64,000 nucleotides of DNA. It comes from Blepharisma japonicum (lineage: Eukaryota > Ciliophora > Heterotrichea > Heterotrichida > Blepharismidae). The notes beneath the pieces were generated by a model. The model did not search any database. It saw only the letters and a program-made list of their open reading frames with translations, and was not told the origin of the DNA. How positions within the stretch are numbered: the stretch's first letter is position 1; every line of letters starts with the position of its first letter. Made by a program: the position numbers and the translations under genes. Below are positions 55,897 through 64,000 of this stretch, one piece after another. Location of the stretch: NCBI GenBank assembly GCA_949751835.1, contig CATKHK010000080.1, positions 124,001 through 188,000 of the forward strand. The letters are read 5' to 3'.

Positions 55897-56616
55897 ATGT
55901 CAAATCATGTGCCCGAAATTTCAACTGCCTGCACAACTGGTTCCCTTTCTCTCCTAGAGGCAAAAAAGCAGAGAAAACAGCTTCAGCAAGATGCTGCACT
56001 ATTATCAAACCGTATCAAGCTTCTTCAGCTTGAAGAAGAACGAACCTGAAAAAAGATCGAAGAAGCCAAAAATCGAAAAAACCAAATTGAGCACTCAAAA
56101 ATGCGCAATGAGAATAAACAAAAAGAAATCGAAAAACTCTATCAAATTAAAGAACAAATGAGACTAGAAGCTCAAGAAAAAATAAAAAAACTGAAATTTG
56201 AACGAAATTCAGGGAAAAATCGAAATGTCGAGTCGATTCAAAACACAAAAAAAGATTGCTATAAATATGGGAGAGAATGAAAAGTTTATAGTTTACAACA
56301 GAGGCAGCTTACCAATGAGACTTATAGGGAAAAAAATAAGCAAAAAGCGATGAGTGTTAAATTAGAAGAAAGGCATAGGCAAATTAAGTTAAAGAAAATA
56401 GGTAATCGGCGAGAAGCGGAAAATAAAGAAGACTATTTGCAAAGAGTTAAGCAAGAGGAAGAAGCCAAAACTCAGCTGGAAAGGCAGGTGATGGAAATGG
56501 AGCTGCTAGAAATGGAATTGATAAGAAAATTACAGCACACTCAACTGATACAACAAGAAGCCATTTCTGATTTAGAAAAAGCAGTTTCATATAAACCTGG
56601 ATCAGTACAAGATTAA
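55897..56616 (+). CDS. Coiled-coil protein
   Basis: A 239-residue protein, continuous through two TGA-coded Trp codons (near 56046 and 56277). From residue ~22 almost all of it is a Glu/Lys/Gln-rich coiled coil (EAKKQRKQLQQDAALL, RLEAQEKIKKLKFE, EERHRQIKLKKIGNRREAE). No other domain. Such proteins are common in ciliate basal bodies and cortex, but nothing here proves a location. Convergent with the LOTUS-domain gene, 39 bp apart. Confidence 0.75.
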
Positions 56617-56655
56617 TAGTAAATATATAGACCAAAGTTATTAACTCTTTAGAGT

Positions 56656-58872
56656 TTAAGATATTCGGTTAGCATTTTTCGAAAAAAATGGGGTTGCATC
56701 CGGGTCGAGCTTCGAAGTTTTCTTCTTAGGGCTCTCGGTTGAATCGTCGTCAGATAAAAGGTCATAAATAAACTTGAGTTGATGGTGGTTTTCAGGTTCC
56801 TCTGATGTCGTTTCGATTTCATTCATGGAATTCTTCAACTCCTGATTGTTTTTTAGGAAAATTGGGGGAAAATTGTGAGCCACGAAAGGCTTTTCTAAAT
56901 CTAAAGGATTTTCTAATGTAAAATTAAATTCTATTTGCTTGGACTGCAGATGGTTTAGGTAAAGAAAGTCATCCAAGGATTTGCAATTATAATTATCCCA
57001 GTCTATGCTTCCAAACTTAGAAAATAAGTGCTCTTCTAAATGAGTGTAATCGGAGAATTTAAGTATTTCTGATACTATTTCGTCTATAGCGACTCCATTA
57101 ATCAAAAGCGCATAAGGCTGATTAGTCCCACTTTGCTCCACTTGCACATTTTTGATTGTCCTCAAAAAGTCTTTTAATTTGGAAAATCCAAACTTAGTTA
57201 TATCTAAATGCATAGAAAATCTCTTTTTTAAGTGCAAAGGAATCTGGGCAAGTGGAAGCCCTGCTTTTTCTTCTTTTAAAATTTCTATAATATTTTTTCT
57301 GATGTCTTCTAGTTTGGAGTCTATTTTTAAATCTTCAATCTTATTTTCGACTGTGGATGATAAAACTAATAGAGCTTTTTGGTACCTTATGACATCTTCA
57401 TCAATAGCTAGCTGCACCATGTAACTCAATTTTCCCAGTGAGCATTCTTGTAAAAGCTTAGGCCCGAAGAATTTTATTAATTGAGCACATCCATATCTCC
57501 CTCCGGGAATTGCAGTGCTGACTTCTGATTTAGTTTTAAAATAACTTTCACAAAACGCTATTAAAGTATTTCATTCATGTGTGTTTTTCATATTAAGAGG
57601 ATCTCCTGTACGTATGTATTGGTCGTAAGAAAATCATTGATCTTCTCTTGGAAAAATTAAAAATGTTGTTGACTCGTTTTGAGGGTCGTCTATTTCGGAA
57701 ATCAAGTAATTCGGGCTATTTTTGCATTTTTCTAGTAAGTTTCCCCATTGAGAATTAGTTGGCTTGAAGTCAAAAGCTTCTTTGATTCTTGATTGCACGG
57801 TTCTTTCAATTGGAAGCATTTCATCGATTTTTAAGGATTTAAGCACCCATTGCACACTTTCCAAGCTTAAACTTTCAAGCTTCAGTCCAATGAAGTCTTT
57901 CGGACTCAGGCCTCCAAATTGTTTTCTGCTTAAAAATGAGATTCCTAAGTTGCAAGTCTGGTTCAACACTTCAGATGATTTTTCATAACTTAGTCCATAT
58001 TTTATTGAAAAATCATTTATAAACCACTCGAGATCTATCATCATCTGTCCATGTTTTGCAAAGGACTTCAATCTTTTTGCTACTAAATCATGGTATTGGC
58101 TTTGTCCACGTTTTACTGTAAATTGTTGGTGCTCGCTGCAAGATTCCATTAAGTCTCCTGTTTTACTAAGTTTTGTTTGATCTGGATTGGAAACTTGGGG
58201 ATCTTGATAATTAACAATCCTATAAAAGCCAAATGGAATTGGGAGCAACTGTATATTTTTTATTTCTAATGGAGAAATGGATTGTGAAAATAGAAGGGTC
58301 ACGTTTGGTAAATTATTCTGAATTTGTGTCAAATGGGGCTTCATATAAGCGGCATTCCCACTTAGTATCAAAATATGGGTTAGATATTTTCCAGCAGATA
58401 AAGAAAGCTCTAGAATAAATGTTTGTAAGTCTTTAAGCTCGTTCGACACGATCAAGTCAATACCAAATTCATTAAACACACTACTCCATTTTTGGTAACT
58501 ATCCCCGAAGGCCTTGATTTCTGCTATATTATCATAAAGCGTTCTTATATTCTTCAAGACGGTTTCAACATCTTCTTTTTTATTCACTCGACAGGAATGC
58601 AAGTCCCAAAACACTGAAACCTTGCTGACGAAGGATAAAGGCTCCAAGGAATGGTCAGGATGGTTTTTGGTGCAATTTTCGCAAAGAGGGACTTCACAGG
58701 TCCAGCATCTTTTTTGGGCTACAGATTTGCAGTGCTTGCATATAAGCTGTCTGACATGGAGTTTTCGCTTGCCACCTCTATGGATCGATTCAGAGCAATC
58801 TTTGCAAAATAACTCATCACATTCTGAACATAGAAGCGTGGCCGTTAAATGGTTGCACTCCTCACAATGCAT
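56656..58872 (-). CDS. B-box / NYN-like / LOTUS (OST-HTH) domain protein
   Basis: A 738-residue protein joined by two TGA-coded Trp (57634-57636 and near 57573). Residues 1-90: two B-box modules (CEECNHLTATLLCSECDELFC...H; CKHCKSVAQKRCWTCEVPLC...H). Residues about 85-200 resemble a NYN/PIN-like RNase fold (VSVFWDLHSCRV, GIDLIVSNELKDLQTFI, THILILSGNAAYM), keeping the first Asp but with SGN in place of SGD, so activity is doubtful. Residues about 270-340 may be a first helical OST-HTH-like domain. Residues about 525-595 are a good LOTUS/OST-HTH domain (IRKNIIEILKEEKAGLPLAQ, KFGFSKLKDFLRTI). MARF1 and TDRD5/7 use these RNA-linked domains; a role in RNA control is inferred. Confidence 0.8.
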
Positions 58873-59364
58873 TTTGATTTATATGATTTGAGACCTTTTT
58901 AAAATTCGATGAATAAATGGACTTCTTATCAGAATTAATACTTTAATGCTGTACATTATTATTTTATTTCTAACAATTCTTCAATTAATTACCATCATAA
59001 TTATATATCTAAATTTCAATTAAAAGGCTTAGAAATTGCCCGGGTATTAATATTTTTGTTGAAAAAATAATTTAAAATATTAGCAAAGGATTATGACAAA
59101 TTTAAGTGTGGTTAATTAAATAAAGTTGAAAAAATCTTATATAAATTGCTTTAAAATTAAAACTACTGAGCATTATAATAAATATAGAGAAATCCACAGA
59201 ATTCTAATAAAAAATGGTAACTATTTCATCATTTTAGAAAAATATGTGTATATTTATTATTTATCAAAGAAAATATCTAAATTAAAAATAAAACTCACTC
59301 AGAAATATATATTATGGGCCTTTAATGACAAAGACTCAGATTATATATATTTTGCCTATTTTTA
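58873..59364. other. Intergenic, AT-rich
   Basis: No gene accepted. A 79-codon frame (59126-59365) has only a TTG start and random AT-rich composition. Confidence 0.55.
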
Positions 59365-59560
59365 ATTGGGTTTTGAAGGAAAATGCCTTTCCAACTCAAT
59401 CAATTGGCTCACCAGCCTTAGTTAGCGAACGAACTAGGATATAACTGCATTAGGTAAAAATTTTCTCGTTCCAGCTAGTCGACCAGGAGTGAAGAGGGAA
59501 TAGCCTTTTAAAGTTCGATCTAAAAAGCGAATAGAAGCATTATTACTTAACGAAGAGCTC
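59365..59560 (+). ncRNA. Candidate structured RNA (GC-richer island)
   Basis: An island noticeably richer in G and C than its flanks. It can form hairpins, for example CCTTAGTT/AACTAGG at about 59417-59440. It has CCAGGAGTGAAGAGGGAATAG (59487 on), similar to the core of the 46-50 kb repeat family (CCAGGAGT...AGAGCAGGATAG). An AATTTTTTA run with Sm-site look follows at 59567-59575. No known RNA family identified, and strand is a guess. Confidence 0.3.
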
Positions 59561-59681
59561 AAGTTTTAATTTTTTATATATAAATAAGATTAATCAATCT
59601 TAAAATTATATTAAATAGCTACTAGCCTACTAAATTTCAATTTATTTGAATTTAAATCACTTTTATATAAGAAATCTAAAA

Positions 59682-60224
59682 ATGGAAATTGAGCTCAATC
59701 CTCGAGTTTTAAATATTTTAGCTCGTCAAGTCAATAGACTTCAGCAGGAAAATCTTGAAGGTGTAAAGCCTATTTTAAATGAAGACAACATTGCAGATGT
59801 TCAAGCTGATATTATAGGCCCTGAGGAAACTCCTTATCATGGCGGAATTTTTAGATGCAAACTTGAATTCCCTGCCGATTTCCCAAACAGCCCTCCAAAA
59901 GGATACTTTTTGACAAAGATTTTTCACCCTAACATCTCAAATGGAGGAGAAATTTGTGTAAATACATTAAAAAAAGATTGAAATCCAACTAATTGGTCGT
60001 TGTCTCACATTTTGCAAGTTGTTAGATGTCTATTGCTAGAACCGTTTCCAGAATCAGCATTAAATGAAGAAGCAGGGAGAATGTTCATGGAAAATTATCA
60101 AGAATACTTTAGATATGCTAAGCTTTATACATCAATTCATGCAATGCCAAAAGCTGTCCATGCTCCAGTTCGAAAAATGCAGACTCAACTTGACCATATC
60201 AAAAAGTGGATACGCAGAATTTAA
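59682..60224 (+). CDS. UBE2S: Ubiquitin-conjugating enzyme E2 S
   Basis: A 180-residue E2 with TGA-coded Trp at the family-invariant KKDW (59979-59981). Start chosen at the ATG at 59682 (MEIELNPRVLNILARQV). The UBC fold is complete: GPEETPYHGGIFRCKLEF, FPNSPPKGYFLTKIFHPN, catalytic Cys in GEICVNTLKKDW, and NEEAGRMFMENYQEYF. KGYFLTKIFHPN and VNTLKKDW are diagnostic of UBE2S. Known role: elongates Lys11-linked chains with the anaphase-promoting complex. The C-terminus is short (ends HIKKWIRRI), without the long tail of animal UBE2S, although basic terminal residues that could dock to APC/C remain. Confidence 0.92.
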
Positions 60225-61032
60225 TATCTTTTCTAAAAATTATTGAGTAAATGGAAATTAATATTGTGCAATTTACATTCGAAATAATTGCATATTTTTA
60301 TTGTAATATATATATGAGTACCTTTAGTGCTTTTCAATAAGATACATCTTGTAAGTTCTTGCTTTATTTGGGAAATAAGAGATTAAAAGACAAAGTTTCT
60401 TATTTGCTTCTTAATGAGTAAGAAACTTATATATAATTTATTACCCACTTGACTAAATTCAGTTAGTTGTTGATTTTTTATAATAAAAATATCATAATGT
60501 GAGCTACTTTCTCCATCAACTCACTGTTTTTAGCACTAAAGAGGAGTTAAAATTACTTATGTGCAAATATTTATCAGAGCCAATGCGAAAAAATTATGAG
60601 GAATCATGATACAATAATTTATAAGTTTAGTGCTTGGCAGATTAACTAATCCTGATAATATCTTATTAGTCCAAACACTTCTTTATGCTTATTTACTAAT
60701 TATAAGTCTCTAAATAATATATTCTCCTAAATAGCTTAGCATATCAATTTAGTCAATTGAATAAACTAATGCAATATTTCTATTAAATTATGAGCATTAA
60801 AAGAAGTGTATGGTTCATAAAATATCATGAAAGAAAGAATTACGTTTTTGGGAAAATCAGCTTTCTGAAATCAGTGCTCAAATTTAAATTATTAATAAAT
60901 TCTGTTTTCTATTTATTTTCTTTCCATTTCTTTTATAATCTCTGAATATTCCTAGATATTCATTTATCGTTTTTTTCTTTTCCATTATATCCTCCACACT
61001 TATCTTTATAATCTTACAAATAATAAGTTACC
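60225..61032. other. Intergenic with one perfect inverted repeat
   Basis: No gene. A 10-bp inverted repeat, AAGTTTCTTA (60393-60402) and TAAGAAACTT (60419-60428), with a 16-nt loop could form a hairpin about 170 bp downstream of UBE2S. The last 100 bp before the phosphatase gene are pyrimidine-rich, as ahead of other genes here. Confidence 0.55.
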
Positions 61033-62031
61033 ATGGAAAATCCAATAATTGAAGGCTCCTGCCGAGAACGTGACATATCATACAAATTTTTAGCCGAACA
61101 TACTGAGCTTAGTGAACTTGAAGCTGGAATTCCTTATAAAGAGTTTTTCTTCCACAGCAAAGCAAGAGATAAAGACTTGGAGTTTCGAGTGCTCAAGCGG
61201 ATTACGGAGACTCGGAAACATGCAGAATGTCTTGTCGAAAATTCTGCTATGACTTGCTCTATGAACCGTTATGCTGATATTCTTCCATATAAAGACACAT
61301 TAGTACACGTCCCAGGCTACTCATACATTAACGCAAATTTCGTGGATGGGGCATGCTCAGGCTCCGAACAAATGATAATTGCCACCCAGGGCCCTCTTCA
61401 TCGGACAATGGATACTTTCTGGGCGATGGTTTGAGAATATGAGGTTTCCCTCATAATTATGATGTGTAACTTATTAGAAGACGGGATGGTGAAGTGTGAA
61501 GAATATTTTCCAAGTGGAAATAATATAATATGTGATGTCTTTGAGATATCACTGGCGAAGAGCACAAATAAATACCCATTTTTGATGGAAAGAGTGCTAA
61601 TTATGACCCATGTCCCTACTCAAGAAACGAGGATTATTACTCATTTACAAAGCACAGCCTGGCCAGACCAAGGTGTCCCGTCACTTGCTGACGAATTTAG
61701 TTCTATCAATTATATGATTTCGTTGATAAAGAAAAAGTGAATGGCAAATAGATCAAAAATTGTTGTACATTGTTCGGCTGGTATCGGAAGAACGGGAGTG
61801 CTTGTAGGGATTTTTAATGTGGTCACAGCATTGGAAGAGTTACTTGAAAAAGAAGCTGAAGAAGAAAATGTGGAGCCAAGAGTTTCAATTTTTGGAGCGG
61901 TAAGAAGACTAAGAGAGCAGCGATGGGGTATGGTTGCAAATGTGAAACAATATAAATTTATTTATAAATTTATGGAGTATTGGATCACTTCATTTTTGTC
62001 ACATCAACAACAAATCGGACAGTCGGTATAA
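61033..62031 (+). CDS. Classical protein tyrosine phosphatase
   Basis: A 332-residue PTP with TGA-coded Trp at 61432-61434 and 61738-61740. Motifs in order: NRYADILPYKDT (KNRY-type substrate recognition), YINANFVDG, ATQGPLHRTMDTFWAMVW, EEYFP, STAWPDQGVP (WPD loop general acid), and the active-site P-loop HCSAGIGRTG with Cys and Arg intact; REQRWGMVANVKQYKFIY provides the Q-loop. No signal peptide or membrane span, so it is a soluble, non-receptor type. Substrate unknown. Classical PTPs occur in some ciliates though genuine Tyr kinases are rare. Confidence 0.92.
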
Positions 62032-62150
62032 TTATGTATTTAATAGATTTATTATATAAAATCATTAAATTGACTAATAAAACTATAAAATCTAATACTT
62101 TATTTAAATATTTGGCTCATTATTTCTCAGAAATGCTAAAATAACCTTAA

Positions 62151-63866
62151 TTAAATAGGATGCTCATCAAACTTATAAAAATCTTCAATGATTTTCATCA
62201 CCCCTAAGACTTCTTCATCTTTGCTTGGATATCCAACAACCTGCAAACAAACTGGAAGTCCTACACTGCCTTCCATAATTTCCTTGCAAGACTTAACTGC
62301 TTTGTCTCGACTTGTACTTTCATATTTGTCTTCTCCTGGCCTAACAGTCCTAATAGGAACAACTCCGCAAGGATAATCCAGCAGATTCCACACAAATGAA
62401 TAAGAAAACGCTGCAGCTAAAGTTTTTGTCTTGGTGTGCTGAGGAGCTACAAGTGGCCAAATTGGACAAACTAATGCATCAATTTGCAAAGAATTCCAAT
62501 AGTCGTGGAATTTGTTTTTGAAAACTGCAGAATCATTGAAAAGCTTGCAAAAGTCATGGAGTGAAATGTCACGAGGCAGTCCTACAAGTCTTGAAAGCTG
62601 CTTATGGCCAAGTAATCTCAGATACAGAGGAATCAATGTTTTCATGAATGGAAATCTCGCTTGAAGATCTAAAACATTATAAACCCAAGATGGCTCTTCT
62701 CCTTCTAATTCTTCCCATAAGTATTTAGGGTCTCCTGCATAGGCTATTCTTGCATATATATCTGTGCCTTCTGAAAACAGATTTCCAGCATTAAACTCTA
62801 CAAGTTCATGTCCTTCAGCTTCCAATTTTTCTTTGGTTTCTCTGATAATGTCTTTTATTACTCCAGCACATTCGAAAACTCCATTATAATCAAAATATCC
62901 TATCCTTAATTTTTTCTTCTGTGTATTTTCATATACCTCTTGGTCGAATTTCATAGGGAACAAATAGCAATCTTTTTTCCACAGCTCTTCGTTCCACCAA
63001 GCCTTAAGAACTATTGTTAAGTCTTCCACACACCTGCCCATAGGTCCTCTTGTAGACTTTATAAGCAACTTAAAATGGTCGATTTTGTCTGGGTGGGTTT
63101 GGGCTCCTTCTTTTCCATTAGTTCTTCTTGAAGTTGGTCTAATCCCATAAACTCCACAAAAAGCTGAGGGTATTCTTATAGAGCCTCCTATATCACTTCC
63201 AATAGCTAAGGCTGCACATCTTGCGGCCACAATTCCAGCGTCACCACCTGAGCTCCCTCCTACAGTCCTACTTGGATCCCAAGGATTTTTGGCGACTCCA
63301 TAAATATTGTTTTCTGTTTCAAACCACATCATAATCTGTAATGGGTTTCCTCTGACAAATGGTAGCCCACCTGATGCCCTTATCTGAGAAACCAAAGGAT
63401 GATCAGAATTGTCAATTTTTCCAAGTCTCCTCACAAGTCCTGCAGATGTGACGCAGCCTTTTTGAGAATAGCTGTCTTTTATGGAAATCGGAAGACCATG
63501 TAAGATGCCTCCTGGGAGGTCTTCAAGTCTATTGATGGCATCAGTGAACATTTCTTCAGCAGTAATAGAATATTTTCTTCCTAATTCTTGAGCTCTCATA
63601 ATATAGGTATTGAGAACTTGTTGGGTTGTGAGTGAGCCTGAATTGATTGCTTCCACAATTTGATAAGCTTTCATTGAGAGTATTTTTTCTTTTATCTCAG
63701 GGTCAACATTCAGCTCAATCCATTTAGAATTTCTTTCCTTAAGTTTTGCAGCTCCTCTTTGTCGTGCTTTTCTTGCTCTGATTTTGCGAGCGGCATATTT
63801 CAATGCAAAATAGGCAATAACAACTGCAGCTGAAGCAGGAATTAACTCTTTATAGCCTATTTTCAT
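62151..63866 (-). CDS. FAAH-like amidase, membrane-anchored
   Basis: A 571-residue amidase-signature enzyme. The ATG at 63866 gives MKIGYKELIPASAAVVIAYF, a single N-terminal membrane span followed by a basic stretch, as in fatty-acid amide hydrolase. The Ser-Ser-Lys triad is visible: Lys in LPISIKDSYS, middle Ser in GSDIGGSIRIP and nucleophile region GGSSGGDAG. The C-terminal core (VCLQVVGYPSKDEEVLGVM) is conserved. FAAH cleaves fatty-acid amides at membranes; substrate preference is inferred from the anchor. A second copy begins 64 bp upstream on the same strand. Confidence 0.9.
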   Translation of the reverse strand: MKIGYKELIPASAAVVIAYFALKYAARKIRARKARQRGAAKLKERNSKWIELNVDPEIKEKILSMKAYQIVEAINSGSLTTQQVLNTYIMRAQELGRKYSITAEEMFTDAINRLEDLPGGILHGLPISIKDSYSQKGCVTSAGLVRRLGKIDNSDHPLVSQIRASGGLPFVRGNPLQIMMWFETENNIYGVAKNPWDPSRTVGGSSGGDAGIVAARCAALAIGSDIGGSIRIPSAFCGVYGIRPTSRRTNGKEGAQTHPDKIDHFKLLIKSTRGPMGRCVEDLTIVLKAWWNEELWKKDCYLFPMKFDQEVYENTQKKKLRIGYFDYNGVFECAGVIKDIIRETKEKLEAEGHELVEFNAGNLFSEGTDIYARIAYAGDPKYLWEELEGEEPSWVYNVLDLQARFPFMKTLIPLYLRLLGHKQLSRLVGLPRDISLHDFCKLFNDSAVFKNKFHDYWNSLQIDALVCPIWPLVAPQHTKTKTLAAAFSYSFVWNLLDYPCGVVPIRTVRPGEDKYESTSRDKAVKSCKEIMEGSVGLPVCLQVVGYPSKDEEVLGVMKIIEDFYKFDEHPI

Positions 63867-63930
63867 TTTATAATAAATCACCTTGAGATTATTATTAAAA
63901 AATATCTTCGCCAACCATTTATTGCATTAA

Positions 63931-64000
63931 TTATAAAGGATACTCGTGGAAATCGTAGTAATTCTCGATAATTTTCATCACGCCTAAGACTTTTTCGTCA
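63931..64000 (-). CDS. FAAH-like amidase paralogue, 3' end only (cut by window edge)
   Basis: The last 22 codons of a second amidase: DEKVLGVMKIIENYYDFHEY then PL and TAA (63931-63933). This matches the end of the gene at 62151 (DEEVLGVMKIIEDFYKFDEH then PI) almost residue for residue, so two FAAH-like genes lie head-to-tail. The rest lies beyond the window. Confidence 0.85.
   Translation of the reverse strand, partial: DEKVLGVMKIIENYYDFHEYPL

Noticed and set aside
59126-59365. 79-codon plus-strand frame
   Set aside because: Only a TTG start, Lys/Ile/Tyr-rich, no domain, no support from context.
61033-62031. Extra introns to bridge breaks in the phosphatase and the ABC transporter
   Set aside because: The breaks are single TGA codons in a continuous frame; no GTA...TAG 15-mer is needed.
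1-64000. CRISPR arrays, bacterial operons, transposase genes, integrated viral genes
   Set aside because: None seen. Gene content, introns and code are those of a ciliate nucleus.

Overview
The window reads as somatic-type DNA of a heterotrich ciliate, most like Blepharisma. Three observations support this. First, UGA is read as tryptophan: many genes are continuous only if in-frame TGA codons are sense, and several of these sit where the family has an invariant Trp (PP2C SDGVW, UBE2S KKDW). TAA and TAG remain the only stops. Second, three genes need a 15-nt GTAA...TAG intron to be whole. Third, the DNA is AT-rich, with short intergenic gaps and genes on both strands. The species is inferred, and I cannot tell from sequence alone whether this is macronuclear or micronuclear DNA.

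Layout. 1-13.2 kb: a signalling cluster of four paralogous PH-domain/CaMK-like kinases surrounding a long B-box/transmembrane/MORN-repeat protein. The first ~2.9 kb is an older direct duplicate of ~3.2-6.2 kb and carries a decayed MORN tail. 14-20 kb: TIM14/PAM18, a PLAC8 protein, mitochondrial bL19, a zinc-finger STE-type kinase and an FHA-RINGv protein. 20-31.8 kb: a RING protein, a ChAPs-like TPR protein, a CDPK that has lost its catalytic residues, a tRNA-like gene, zinc-finger and membrane proteins, tRNA-Ser(UGA) and a B-box/kelch protein. 31.9-38.8 kb: trypsin-like protease, fibrillarin, small proteins, a CHCH protein and a membrane aspartyl protease. 38.9-45.9 kb: three tandem PIN-like carriers, a degenerate allantoinase-family protein with a large insertion, and an N-myristoylation-type PP2C phosphatase.

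45.9-50.4 kb is gene-free and filled with repeats: a ~190-bp family whose copies keep a long-range complementary stem with a compensatory change, a ~0.85-kb direct duplication, a degenerate 12-bp repeat and a pyrimidine tract. 50.4-64 kb: a full-length ABCA transporter, a coiled-coil protein, a B-box/NYN-like/LOTUS protein, UBE2S, a classical tyrosine phosphatase and two tandem FAAH-like amidases (the second cut by the window edge).

Recurring themes are kinases and phosphatases, many B-box-type zinc modules on different bodies (at least five genes), local tandem gene amplification, and pseudoenzymes (the CDPK and the allantoinase-like protein). Adjacent genes do not form one obvious pathway.
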